A model generated the notes under the pieces. That model was not told the DNA's origin, did not search any database, and was given only the letters and a program-made list of their open reading frames with translations. A stretch of 64,000 nucleotides of DNA from Paludibacterium purpuratum (GTDB taxonomy: Bacteria > Pseudomonadota > Gammaproteobacteria > Burkholderiales > Chromobacteriaceae), in NCBI RefSeq assembly GCF_004363805.1, contig NZ_SNZP01000018.1, forward strand, positions 1 to 64,000, written 5' to 3'. The translations under genes and the position numbers were made by a program. The stretch's first letter is position 1. Each line of letters starts with the position of its first letter. Positions 25,141-34,025 of this stretch are shown here, one piece after another.

Positions 25141-25935
25141 TTATTTCTTCAGCCACTCCACGAGTGCGATTTCGCCGGCGTAATCGAGCGCGCGCAGCGC
25201 CGCGATGAGCTCGCTCATATCCTCTTCGGGGGCATGATCGAGCCACCACTTTTCGACGTGGAGCCACAGCCCGCGGCAATCGCTCGCCTCGTCGAAGTCG
25301 CTATCGGCCAGCGCCAGGCTCAGCCGCTGGCGCGCGGTGTCGCCAAAGCGTAAGGCAAGGCGGGCTTGCTCGAAGCGCATGAGTGCCTGATAACGGGCCT
25401 GACTGCGCGCGGCAATGGCCGCGCCGGGGCGCCAGCCGGAGATTTCCTGGGTCAACCGCGGCAGTGCGTGCTGCCAGGCGCTGTAGAGCAGGTCGCGGAA
25501 GCGGGCGTTGTCGGTGAAAGACAGGCCGTCGAACGGCATGGGCGGCATGGTGCCTTCCGCCAGCAAGCGTTTGCCGAGCCAGACTTGCCCCTGTTCGTCG
25601 CGACGTACCGGTGCGCGCCAGCTGTCTTCTTCTTGTGTGGCCAGATTGCGTACATGGACTTCGACGCAGGGTTCCGCGGCGCTATCCGGCAGGAATCGCA
25701 CCTGAATGTCGTAGAGCGCATGCTTGGCCAGGCTTAGTAGTTGTAAGCCATGGTCGTGGCCCAATAGCAGGAACTGGTCGCCCTGGTCGTAGACCGCGAC
25801 ATCGCTTTGATGCGCGGCTGGTTTGACCAGTTGAGCGTTTAATTCGCCCGCCAGTTGGTTGATGTCTTCCTGGCCGGCGGCGTAGCCGGTGCGATAGCCT
25901 TGATGCGTGTGCCAGAGGGTGTTCCAGTCGTACAT
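25141..25935 (-). CDS. Uncharacterised protein, about 264 residues
   Basis: I do not recognise a family. The protein is soluble, without signal peptide or membrane segments, and rich in Trp, Leu and Ala. Features are an N-terminal aromatic stretch (MYDWNTLW), a central region with paired acidic/aromatic residues, and a C-terminal part with helical repeats and conserved-looking WLHVEKWWLDH and YAGEIALVEWL. The start at ATG 25935 was chosen because AGGAG lies 6 bases upstream; a TTG two codons earlier is less likely. The codon pattern is like its neighbours, so it is probably a real gene. Confidence 0.7.
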   Translation of the reverse strand: MYDWNTLWHTHQGYRTGYAAGQEDINQLAGELNAQLVKPAAHQSDVAVYDQGDQFLLLGHDHGLQLLSLAKHALYDIQVRFLPDSAAEPCVEVHVRNLATQEEDSWRAPVRRDEQGQVWLGKRLLAEGTMPPMPFDGLSFTDNARFRDLLYSAWQHALPRLTQEISGWRPGAAIAARSQARYQALMRFEQARLALRFGDTARQRLSLALADSDFDEASDCRGLWLHVEKWWLDHAPEEDMSELIAALRALDYAGEIALVEWLKK

Positions 25936-26060
25936 CGTCAACTCCTGATATAGATGGCGCGCAGTTTAGCCGCTTTTGCGCCGAAAGTCATAGTGCTGTT
26001 GTAACGTTCCCTGTGCTAAAATATTACGTTTTTCCCGCTTATTATTTCCGGCAGAGTTCA

Positions 26061-27878
26061 ATGATTCGTCAGATCCGCAACATCGCAATTATCGCGCACG
26101 TCGACCACGGCAAGACTACCCTGGTCGATAAGCTTCTCCACCAAGCCGGCACTTTCCGCGAAAATCAGCATGTCGCCGAACGTGTCATGGATAGCAATGA
26201 CCTCGAAAAAGAGCGGGGCATCACTATTCTGGCAAAGAACACCTCTATTGAGTACGAGGGTGTGCACATCAACATCGTCGACACCCCGGGACACGCCGAT
26301 TTCGGCGGCGAGGTCGAGCGCGTGTTGGGCATGGTGGATGGCGTGCTGTTGCTGGTCGATGCCGTGGAAGGCCCGATGCCGCAAACCCGCTTCGTGACCA
26401 AAAAAGCACTGGCCCTGGGTTTGCGCCCGATCGTGGTGGTCAATAAGGTCGACCGTCCGGGCGCGCGTCCGGATTGGGTGGTGGATCAGACATTCGATCT
26501 GTTCGATAAGCTGGGCGCAACCGACGAGCAGCTCGATTTCCCGGTGATCTACGCTTCGGCGTTGAACGGCTATGCCACGCTCGACTTGGCCAACGAGTCG
26601 CCGGATATGCGTCCGCTGTTCGATGTGGTGCTGCAGAACGTGCCGCTGCCCTCCGGCGATGTCGACGCGCCGCTGCAATTGCAGATTTCCGCTCTCGACT
26701 ATTCGACCTATACCGGCCGCCTTGGCGTGGGTCGTGTGCTCAACGGCAAGGTCCGCCCAGGCCAGGTCGTGGCGGTCATGAATCACGAGAACCAAGTCGG
26801 CCAGGGTCGCATCAACCAGGTGCTGGGCTTCAAGGGCCTCGAACGCGTTCCGGTCGAGGAAGCTGGCGCCGGCGATATTGTGATCATCTCCGGCCTGGAA
26901 GATATCGGTATCGGCGTGACCATCGCCGATCGCGACAATCCTGTCGGCCTGCCGATGCTGACGGTCGACGAACCGACGCTGACCATGGACATCATGGTCA
27001 ACACCTCGCCGCTGGCCGGCCTGGAAGGCAAGTTCGTCACCAGCCGTCAGATCCGCGATCGCCTGACCAAGGAATTGCTGACTAACGTGGCGCTGCGCGT
27101 CGAAGACACCGAAGATGCCGACGTGTTCCGCGTTTCCGGTCGTGGCGAATTGCATCTGACGATTTTGTTGGAAAATATGCGCCGCGAAGGCTTCGAAATG
27201 GCCGTCGGCAAGCCGCGCGTGGTCTTCAAAGAAGTCAACGGTGAAAGATGCGAGCCGTATGAAAACCTGACCATCGATCTGGAAGACGGCCATCAAGGCG
27301 CGGTGATGGAAGAGCTGGGTCGTCGTCGTGGCGAGCTGCAGAACATGGAGTCCGACGGCAAGGGTCGTACCCGCCTGGAATACCATATCCCCGCACGCGG
27401 CCTGATCGGCTTCCAGGGCGACTTCCTGACCATGACCCGCGGTACCGGTCTGATGTCGCACGTGTTCGACGATTACGCGCCGGTCAAGCCGGATATGCCG
27501 GGGCGTCACAACGGCGTGCTGATCTCGCAGGACACCGGCGATGCCGTCGCTTATGCCTTGTGGAATCTGGAAGATCGCGGTCGCATGTTCGTCAGCCCGG
27601 GCGACAAGCTGTACGAGGGCATGATCATCGGTATCCACTCGCGCGACAACGACCTGGTGGTCAACCCGCTCAAGGGCAAGAAGCTGACCAACGTGCGCGC
27701 CTCCGGTACCGACGAAGCCGTACGCCTGACCACGCCGATCAAGCTGACGCTGGAGTCGGCGGTCGAGTTCATCGATGACGACGAGTTGGTGGAAATCACG
27801 CCGCAGAACATCCGCCTGCGTAAGCGCTTCCTGCAGGAGCATGATCGCCGCAAGGCCGTTCGCGCCGAAAAAGACTGA
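26061..27878 (+). CDS. typA: Ribosome-associated GTPase TypA/BipA
   Basis: This 605-residue translational GTPase begins [20 protein letters not shown], with G1 AHVDHGKT, switch region [11 protein letters not shown]3 [11 protein letters not shown] and G4 [16 protein letters not shown]-like domains and the specific C-terminal domain follow. It binds ribosomes and aids assembly and stress adaptation. An upstream in-frame start at 26013 adds 16 residues not in the family, so I start at 26061. A TAAAATATT stretch about 45 bases upstream could be part of the promoter. Confidence 0.96.
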   Translation: MIRQIRNIAIIAHVDHGKTTLVDKLLHQAGTFRENQHVAERVMDSNDLEKERGITILAKNTSIEYEGVHINIVDTPGHADFGGEVERVLGMVDGVLLLVDAVEGPMPQTRFVTKKALALGLRPIVVVNKVDRPGARPDWVVDQTFDLFDKLGATDEQLDFPVIYASALNGYATLDLANESPDMRPLFDVVLQNVPLPSGDVDAPLQLQISALDYSTYTGRLGVGRVLNGKVRPGQVVAVMNHENQVGQGRINQVLGFKGLERVPVEEAGAGDIVIISGLEDIGIGVTIADRDNPVGLPMLTVDEPTLTMDIMVNTSPLAGLEGKFVTSRQIRDRLTKELLTNVALRVEDTEDADVFRVSGRGELHLTILLENMRREGFEMAVGKPRVVFKEVNGERCEPYENLTIDLEDGHQGAVMEELGRRRGELQNMESDGKGRTRLEYHIPARGLIGFQGDFLTMTRGTGLMSHVFDDYAPVKPDMPGRHNGVLISQDTGDAVAYALWNLEDRGRMFVSPGDKLYEGMIIGIHSRDNDLVVNPLKGKKLTNVRASGTDEAVRLTTPIKLTLESAVEFIDDDELVEITPQNIRLRKRFLQEHDRRKAVRAEKD

Positions 27879-27900
27879 CCCCGCGCCGCTTGTCGGCGCC

Positions 27901-27944
27901 GCGCCCCGGTAACCGGTGATTTACGCCAGGTTCCGGGGCGTTTT
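27901..27944 (+). terminator. Rho-independent terminator after typA
   Basis: The stem CGCCCCGGTAACC pairs with GGTTCCGGGGCG apart from one bulged base, with a loop of about 14 bases, and is followed by TTTT. It sits 22 bases after the typA stop. Confidence 0.75.
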
Positions 27945-27957
27945 CATATTTGCTTGT

Positions 27958-27979
27958 AGGCGCGGCTAAAGCCGCGCCT
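27958..27979. repeat. REP-like palindrome
   Basis: Perfect 10-base arms AGGCGCGGCT and AGCCGCGCCT are separated by AA, directly after the typA terminator. The core CGCGGCTAAAG is shared with the inverted-repeat end near 38709-38719, and a related palindrome lies at 62568-62597, so it is probably a member of a dispersed extragenic palindrome family. Confidence 0.5.
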
Positions 27980-28092
27980 GCTGTCACGAGTACATTGGCC
28001 AAATAAATTAGGTAATCTATGGGGGTACTTCATGACGGAAACCCGTGTCTATGCTATGCTTGCGGCCCTTTCCGTCGATCCCTGATTGCTGC

Positions 28093-28401
28093 ATGAAAGA
28101 CCCCTGCGACCACTACACCTTCGATTTGATCGGCGGCGTGCGTAAAAAGCCCGGACGCAAGCCCCTGGGCGCGCGTGCCATGACCGTGGCCGAACGCAAG
28201 CGCCGCAGTCGCGAGCAACGGCGTAATCGCCTGCAAGAGCTGTCCGTGACGGTGGAGCTGACGCGCGATGCTCAGCGCGCGTTGGAGAAGATGATCGAGT
28301 GGTGGGGAGTGAGCAAGAAAGAGGCGATCAATCGCGCGCTGCAGATCGCCTGTCAATCGCAGACCGGCCGTACCGGCCGGCTGTTCGACGAGTGGGATTA
28401 G
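28093..28401 (+). CDS. Small basic ribbon-helix-helix-like protein
   Basis: This protein has about 102 residues with a strongly basic middle (KKPGRKPLGARAMTV then ERKRRSREQRRNR) and a C-terminal part SVTVELTRDAQRAL..MIEWWGVSKKEAINRAL. The latter has the strand-helix-helix spacing of ribbon-helix-helix DNA-binding proteins. It might be a small transcriptional regulator. I start at ATG 28093 (MKDPCDHYTF); a start at 28045 is possible and no good ribosome-binding site decides it. It stands alone after typA. Function unknown. Confidence 0.6.
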   Translation: MKDPCDHYTFDLIGGVRKKPGRKPLGARAMTVAERKRRSREQRRNRLQELSVTVELTRDAQRALEKMIEWWGVSKKEAINRALQIACQSQTGRTGRLFDEWD

Positions 28402-28411
28402 GGGCGTTGCC

Positions 28412-28439
28412 GGTGCGATGCTGCGCGATCGCACCCTAC
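28412..28439. repeat. 28-base imperfect palindrome, copy 1
   Basis: The copy starts GGTGCGATGCTGCGCG and ends CGCACCCTAC. The outer GGTGCG/CGCACC arms are inverted. It pairs with copy 2 at 28463-28490, from which it differs at only four positions. It lies just after the stop of the ribbon-helix-helix-like gene. Confidence 0.65.
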
Positions 28440-28462
28440 CGAACTAAATCGCGCAGCGAGTT

Positions 28463-28490
28463 GGTGCGTTGCTTCGCGAACGCACCCTAC
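28463..28490. repeat. 28-base imperfect palindrome, copy 2
   Basis: This direct repeat of copy 1 starts GGTGCGTTGCTTCGCG and ends with the same CGCACCCTAC, 51 bases downstream. It overlaps the last codon positions of the minus-strand phosphatase gene, so that gene's stop codon (28487-28489) lies inside the repeat. It may be a dispersed repeat family of this genome. Confidence 0.65.
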
Positions 28491-29077
28491 GGACAGGTCT
28501 CCGCCATACCGTTGAGATTCTGCTGCTGTATGCGATAACCCATCCGTACCGTGTTGCCGTCGCGCGTTAGCGTAACCACGGCGAGGCGGTCGAATTCCTT
28601 GCCTGGCCATTTGTCGATTTCGATTCCCGAAGTGGGATAGCGTGCCGCCATCCGCTTGAGCAGCTTCTCGATCATGTTGTGCTCCCAGGCGATCCAGACC
28701 ATCGATTGCCGGTAACGCGGCTGGTCGAGCTCTCCCATTAGTCCGTCCAGATCGTCGTAGCCGTAGTGCGTATTGACTGGCATGCGTAACTGGATCGCGG
28801 TGGGCTCGATGGTGGCCAATGGGCGGATGTAGTTGAAGCCGTGGTTGGGTACGCCCGGATTGGGGGCGAACAGGTAGTCCGGATTGCCGAACAGGGTCTT
28901 CAGCCGTGGCGGCAGTGCCAGTGCGCGATTGAGCCCCTGGCAGGTCAGCTGGCCCAGGTCGTCGGGCTGCTTTTCCGCATGTCGCAGAAATACCAGGGTT
29001 TCGGTCTGCGGGGTGGCGAACGCGCCCGCCGGCAGGGCTAAGAGCGGGAGCAGGGCGAAGAGGCGCGGCAAGGACAT
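28487..29077 (-). CDS. Secreted histidine phosphatase superfamily protein
   Basis: This 196-residue protein has a signal peptide (MSLPRLFALLPLLALPAGAFA) and then the catalytic motif FLRHAEK, where the His is phosphorylated, as in branch-1 and branch-2 histidine phosphatases. A second catalytic His is probably in WIAWEHNMIEKL. The substrate is unknown; related periplasmic proteins are often annotated as hypothetical. It is downstream of glnD on the same strand, 9 bases from the glnD stop, so it may share that transcript. Its C-terminal codons run into a dispersed repeat. Confidence 0.8.
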   Translation of the reverse strand: MSLPRLFALLPLLALPAGAFATPQTETLVFLRHAEKQPDDLGQLTCQGLNRALALPPRLKTLFGNPDYLFAPNPGVPNHGFNYIRPLATIEPTAIQLRMPVNTHYGYDDLDGLMGELDQPRYRQSMVWIAWEHNMIEKLLKRMAARYPTSGIEIDKWPGKEFDRLAVVTLTRDGNTVRMGYRIQQQNLNGMAETCP

Positions 29078-29086
29078 GGCGGTTTC

Positions 29087-31657
29087 CTAAATTCTCAATG
29101 CGTTAAACAGCTGGGACTCCAGTGCGACCACGGTCTTGTCGTCTGTCAGCCCTGGGCCGGTGACGAGGAAGGAGTCCTCGGCGCGGCTGCCCAGGGTCAT
29201 GATCTTGGCCGAGTGCACGACCAGCTGGTGCTCGGCCAGGACGGCGGCGATGCGCGCCAATAAGCCCTGGCGGTCGCCGGCGACGATCGATAGCACGAAG
29301 TAGTTGGCCTTGTCGTCGGGTCGGATTTGCACTTGCGGGGTGATCGGGAAGTGTTTGAGATGGCGGTTGATGCGCCCCTCTCCCGGCGGTTCGATCGGGT
29401 CGGTGCGGCGCAGGCTCGCTGCCAGCTCGAACTCGATGAAGTTGATCATGTCGCGATAATTGTCGTCATGATTCTCCGGGATGAACACGTGGAAAGTGTC
29501 TAGGGCGTAGCCATTGGTCGTCGTGTAGATCTTGGCATCGGCGATGCTATAGTGCGTGCGTCCGAAGAAGGCGCAGATGCGTGCGAACAATGCCGCCTGA
29601 TCCGGTGTGTAGACCAATACCTGGATCCCCTCCTTGTCGTCCGAAAGCCGGGCGCGCACCACCGGTTCGCGGTTGTCGACGATACGGTTCAGTATCCGGG
29701 CGTGCCAGGCGATCTCGCGTGCTTCGTGACGCAGGAAATAGACAATGTCGAGTCGCGACCAGAGCCTCTCTTCCGCGCCGTCCGGTACGGCATACAGGCG
29801 CAGCAGCGTGCGAGCCTGCTGCTTGCGCGCCTCCAGCTCGGAGCGCATGTCGACCGCTCCACCGTTTTTCAATACCTTCAGGGTCGCCAGATAGAGGTCT
29901 TCCAGCAATTTGGCCTTCCAGGCGTTCCATACCTTCGGACTGGTGCCGCGAATGTCCGCCACGGTCAGCAAGTAGAGCGCGCACAGGCGGCGCGGCGTGC
30001 CGACCAGTTCGGCGAAGCGCTGGACGGTCTCCGGGTCGTAGATGTCCTGTTTTTGCGCGATATGCGACATGGTCAGGTGTTGGGCGGTCAGCCAGACGAC
30101 CAGTTCGGTATCCTCGGCCGGCAACGCGTGTCGTTCGCAGAACTCGCGCGCATCGTCCATGCCGAGTTGCGAATGGTCGCCGCCACGACCCTTGGCGATG
30201 TCGTGGAATAGCCCGGCGATGTAGAGCGTCTCGGGGCGTTCGAAATCGTTGATCAGTCGCGATAGGAATGGGTATTCGTGGTTGAAGGCGCTGATGGCGA
30301 AGCGTCGCAGATTACGCACCACCATCAGGATATGTTCGTCGACGGTGTAGACGTGGAACAGGTCGTGCTGCATCTGGCCGACGATCTTGCCGAAGGCCGG
30401 CAAGTACTTGCCCAGCACGCCGTATAGGTTCATACGGCGCAAACCGCGTGTCAGGCCGGGGTGGCGCATGATCTGCATGAATAACTGCCGATTGACCGGA
30501 TCCTGACGGAATCGCTCGTTGATCTTGGCTCGCGCGTGCCACAAAGCGCGCAGCATGCGCGGTGCGAAACCGGTTAGCTCGGGGTGTAGCTGCAGCATCA
30601 GGAAAGCTTCGAGGATCGCCGATGGCTCGATATCGAAAACGTCCGGGCGGCGGATGCCGAGCATGCCGTTGACCGAGTAGAAATGGTCGTTGAGCACTTG
30701 GGTGATGCGAGGTACTTGCGAGTAGATGCGTCCGCGCAGGTTGGGCAGCAGGATGCCGTTGAGCTGGGTAACCGTGCGCGCGGCACGGTAGTAGAGCTGC
30801 ATGACCTGTTCGCTGGCGCGCAGCACAGTGCTGTCTGGTAAGCCGAACGCCTGCCCCAGTTGCTGTTGCAGGTCGAAGATCAGCCGGTCTTCGCGCCGGC
30901 GCGCCAACAGGTGCAGAAAAATTCTCAGTCGCTGCAGTTGACGCTCGCCGTGCTTGATCAGCCTCGCCTCGGCCGGTGTCAGGATACGGCGCGCGACCAG
31001 CGCGTCCCAGTCGTCGCCCAGTCCGATCGCTTTGCTGATCCAGAGCAGCGTCTGTAAGTCGCGCAGGCCGCCTGGGCTTTCCTTGAGATTGGGTTCCAGG
31101 TTGTTGGTGACGCCAAAGAAACGATTGTGGCGCTGTTGCTGCTCCAGCGTTTTGCCTTCGAAGAAGGCCAGCGGATCTCTCTGGTTGTCGAGAGCGGTGG
31201 CCAGTGCCTCGAAGGCGAGCCGGTCGCCGGCTATCGGCCGCTTTTCCAGCATATTGGTTTCGACGGTGATGTCGGCGGCGGCCTCGCTCAGGCATTCGGC
31301 CTGCGTGCGCACGCTGTGCCCGACCTCCAGGCCGATGTCCCACATCATGCCGATCAGCCGGGCGACACGTTCGGTCAGCGCCGGCGCCGCGTCCGGTGGC
31401 AGCAGAACCAGAACGTCAATGTCCGAGCACGGGAACAGCTGACCGCGGCCGTAACCGCCGACCGCGATCAAGGTGGCTTGTTCGCCGAAACCGAGCCCGT
31501 GCCACAGTGCCGCGATGGCGCGGTCGACCTCGGCGCAATGGCGGGTGAGGTAGGTGTGCGGGTCGCGATCTTCGCGATAGCTGTCGGCCAACGCCTGGCG
31601 GCGCGCTTTTAATTCATTGCGCCAGTGGCGCGCCAGAGCCAGGTCGTCGTCGCTCAT
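29087..31657 (-). CDS. glnD: [Protein-PII] uridylyltransferase/uridylyl-removing enzyme GlnD
   Basis: This 856-residue bifunctional nitrogen sensor uridylylates PII when glutamine is low and reverses this when it is high. The nucleotidyltransferase motif GGYGRGQLFPCSDIDVL is near residues 73-89. An HD domain follows with FHDIAKGRGGDHSQLG (about 495), then two C-terminal ACT domains (about 685-760 and 790-850) for glutamine sensing. I start at ATG 31657 (MSDDDLAL), which overlaps the lptG stop by one base; longer in-frame starts would lie within lptG. Confidence 0.96.
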   Translation of the reverse strand: MSDDDLALARHWRNELKARRQALADSYREDRDPHTYLTRHCAEVDRAIAALWHGLGFGEQATLIAVGGYGRGQLFPCSDIDVLVLLPPDAAPALTERVARLIGMMWDIGLEVGHSVRTQAECLSEAAADITVETNMLEKRPIAGDRLAFEALATALDNQRDPLAFFEGKTLEQQQRHNRFFGVTNNLEPNLKESPGGLRDLQTLLWISKAIGLGDDWDALVARRILTPAEARLIKHGERQLQRLRIFLHLLARRREDRLIFDLQQQLGQAFGLPDSTVLRASEQVMQLYYRAARTVTQLNGILLPNLRGRIYSQVPRITQVLNDHFYSVNGMLGIRRPDVFDIEPSAILEAFLMLQLHPELTGFAPRMLRALWHARAKINERFRQDPVNRQLFMQIMRHPGLTRGLRRMNLYGVLGKYLPAFGKIVGQMQHDLFHVYTVDEHILMVVRNLRRFAISAFNHEYPFLSRLINDFERPETLYIAGLFHDIAKGRGGDHSQLGMDDAREFCERHALPAEDTELVVWLTAQHLTMSHIAQKQDIYDPETVQRFAELVGTPRRLCALYLLTVADIRGTSPKVWNAWKAKLLEDLYLATLKVLKNGGAVDMRSELEARKQQARTLLRLYAVPDGAEERLWSRLDIVYFLRHEAREIAWHARILNRIVDNREPVVRARLSDDKEGIQVLVYTPDQAALFARICAFFGRTHYSIADAKIYTTTNGYALDTFHVFIPENHDDNYRDMINFIEFELAASLRRTDPIEPPGEGRINRHLKHFPITPQVQIRPDDKANYFVLSIVAGDRQGLLARIAAVLAEHQLVVHSAKIMTLGSRAEDSFLVTGPGLTDDKTVVALESQLFNALRI

Positions 31658-32733
31658 TAGCGCGTCTCTTGTCGGGCGATCAGTGCGATGCCGGCGAGGA
31701 GGAACAGCAGTGTCGGCAGCGTGGCGGATAGCGCCGGGTTCCAATCGTGCAGCAGTCCAAGATAGCCGAACAACCGGTTGGTGAAGTGGAAGGTGACACC
31801 GATGCAAATGCCGGCGAACAGGCGCAAACCCAGTTGTCCGTGGCGCCGTTGCTTGGGTGTGAAAGCGAGAGCCACCAGCGCCATCGAGATACATGCCAGC
31901 GGGTAGAATAGCTTGCCCCACATGGCAATTTCATAGCGCTGCGTCTTTTGGTTGTTGTCACGCAAATGCTGGATGTAGGTGATCAGATTGAGTGCCGACA
32001 TCTGTTCCGGCACGACCAGCAGAACGTTGAGGATCGCCGGCTCGATGACCGAACGCCAGTCGAGCCGATCCTTGTGGCGTGTGGTGACGTGGTCGGGCGC
32101 AAACTCGGTTACATCGATATCGGAGAGTCGCCAGAGTTTGTCCTGCGGATCGTAGATGCCGCGCTCGGCTTGGCTGGTGCTGATCAGGCGGTACTGACTG
32201 TCATAGGTGTAGACATGGATGCCGAGCAAGGTCGAGTCGGGCAGCATTTCGCGCACATTGATGAAATTGCTGTTGTCTTTGACCCAGATGCCGGAGTGAA
32301 ACTCTTGCGCCACCAGCGAACGTGTTGCCGCCAATTTGAGCTGTTCGGCCTTCTGCTGCGCCCGCGGCGCGCCGAATTCGCCAAGGAAGAGCGTGATGAT
32401 TGCGCAGACCAGGCCGAATCCAAATAGCAAGCTGGCAATTTTCATCAAGGTGACGCCGCTGGTGCGGATGATCGTGTATTCGCTATGCGTCACCAATTGC
32501 GTCATGGCGACCAACACGCCGATCAACACCGCCAGTGGCAGTAGTTCGTAGCAATGCCCCGGCACCAATAGCGCCACGTAAGTGAGCATGGTCTGCATGT
32601 CGTAGCTGTTCTGCCCGACGCGCGGCATTTCCTGGATGATGTCGAAAAAGCCGTACAGCGCCAAAAGCGCCAGCAGGGTGTAAAGCGTCGCGCTGGTCAG
32701 CTGCGATAGCATGTAACGAGAAATCAGTCGCAT
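31657..32733 (-). CDS. lptG: LPS export permease LptG
   Basis: This 358-residue inner-membrane subunit of the LptB2FG lipopolysaccharide extractor has membrane helices near residues 10-35, 50-75 and 95-120, a periplasmic beta-jellyroll (about 135-265) and three further helices. The N-terminal segments RYMLSQLTSATLYTLLAL and SEYTIIRTSGVT are typical of LptG. It follows lptF by 3 bases. The lptB and lptA/C partners are elsewhere. Confidence 0.94.
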   Translation of the reverse strand: MRLISRYMLSQLTSATLYTLLALLALYGFFDIIQEMPRVGQNSYDMQTMLTYVALLVPGHCYELLPLAVLIGVLVAMTQLVTHSEYTIIRTSGVTLMKIASLLFGFGLVCAIITLFLGEFGAPRAQQKAEQLKLAATRSLVAQEFHSGIWVKDNSNFINVREMLPDSTLLGIHVYTYDSQYRLISTSQAERGIYDPQDKLWRLSDIDVTEFAPDHVTTRHKDRLDWRSVIEPAILNVLLVVPEQMSALNLITYIQHLRDNNQKTQRYEIAMWGKLFYPLACISMALVALAFTPKQRRHGQLGLRLFAGICIGVTFHFTNRLFGYLGLLHDWNPALSATLPTLLFLLAGIALIARQETR

Positions 32734-32736
32734 GAC

Positions 32737-33846
32737 TCAGGCTTTCTTTCCAAAGAACGAACCTAGGGTTTTCAATACCGGTTGCACAGGGCGGTCGCGG
32801 TAATACAGACCGAACATTGCCAACGCCAGTACGGCCAGGTGAACGAAGAGGATGCTCCAGGCCGGCAGCGAGTTGTGCAGAATGCCGTTGCGCACCAAGG
32901 TCAGGCCGTTTTGATAGGCGAAATAGCTCAACAACGCAGCGATCAGGTTGAAGGTGTGCCCACCCGAGCGGGGATTGGTGTAGGCCAGCGGTATGGCCAG
33001 GATCGCCAGGACAAGGCAACTGAGCGGCAGCGAAAGACGCCAGGCGAGCTCCGCGCGTGCGCTTGGGTCGTCCAGTTGGGCGAGCAAAAGCGGCGTGGGT
33101 TGGGACTGGCGCGAGCGCGGAGCCGCCACCAGTTCATGATCCTTGCCGATGACCACCGAATAGCGCTTGAAGGCGGTAACGTCGAAGTCGGCGTGCCCCG
33201 GCGAGCCGACATAGCGGTTGCCGTCTTCCAAAACGATAATTCGCTGATTGAGGTCGTCGGACGTCAAATGGCCGCTCTTGGCGAGGATTGTCGAAATTTT
33301 CCCATCTGTCAGGTCTTGGAAAAAAATATTCTTTGCACTTCCGTTTTGGCCTGCATAGTTTTCGACAAAATAAACGCGGTTGGCGTCGGACGACTCCTTG
33401 AATACGCCGGGGGAGATGGCCGAGATGTCTTCGCGCTGTTTCAGTTGATCGGCATAGACTTGGCTGCGCTGATCCGCCCAGGGCGCGATACCCAGCGCAA
33501 CCACTGCAACGAGGATCGATAGCGGTACGGCGAAGCGAAGTACCGGGCCGAGGAGACTTTTTTGCGACAGCCCGGCTGCGAGCCAGACCTGCATTTCCTG
33601 GTCGCGCCAAAGCCGAGTCAGGGCCACCAGGGTGCTGATGAATACCGTGAGAATGAGCGGAACCGGAAACAGGCCAAGAGCCCAGAAGCCAATCAGGGCG
33701 GCCACTGCGTCGTTGGCAATCTGTCCTTCGGCGGCACGGCCGAGCAGGTTGATTGCTTGAGTGGAAACCAGAATCGCCAATAGGACGACAAAAACACCGA
33801 CTGCGTTCAAAGTCAGTTCGCGAGTCAGGCTTTTGAAAAAAACCAT
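32737..33846 (-). CDS. lptF: LPS export permease LptF
   Basis: This 369-residue partner of LptG has the same six-helix plus periplasmic jellyroll layout. The N-terminus reads FKSLTRELTLNAVGVFVVLL, with LTRLWRDQEMQVWLAAGLS as the coupling-helix region contacting LptB. The order lptF-lptG is conserved in proteobacteria. It is divergent from pepA with a 179-base spacer, the same neighbourhood as in many gamma- and betaproteobacteria. Confidence 0.94.
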   Translation of the reverse strand: MVFFKSLTRELTLNAVGVFVVLLAILVSTQAINLLGRAAEGQIANDAVAALIGFWALGLFPVPLILTVFISTLVALTRLWRDQEMQVWLAAGLSQKSLLGPVLRFAVPLSILVAVVALGIAPWADQRSQVYADQLKQREDISAISPGVFKESSDANRVYFVENYAGQNGSAKNIFFQDLTDGKISTILAKSGHLTSDDLNQRIIVLEDGNRYVGSPGHADFDVTAFKRYSVVIGKDHELVAAPRSRQSQPTPLLLAQLDDPSARAELAWRLSLPLSCLVLAILAIPLAYTNPRSGGHTFNLIAALLSYFAYQNGLTLVRNGILHNSLPAWSILFVHLAVLALAMFGLYYRDRPVQPVLKTLGSFFGKKA

Positions 33847-34025
33847 GGATGATGTGCCTTTTTTGACTTTTTGTGACTAGCGTAGTGATAATTCAAATCG
33901 AAAATACTGATATGCAATTTCCAGGCATGTCGGAAACTGAAATATCCGCCTTCACTCGTGATGGGCCGATGCCATCTTCGCGGCCGAGTTGGGTGGCTGA
34001 CACGCGATAACAACGGGAGTATAGA

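Noticed and set aside
26058-27842. 594-codon minus-strand frame opposite typA
   Set aside because: It is a shadow frame of typA with His/Gln-rich low-complexity product.
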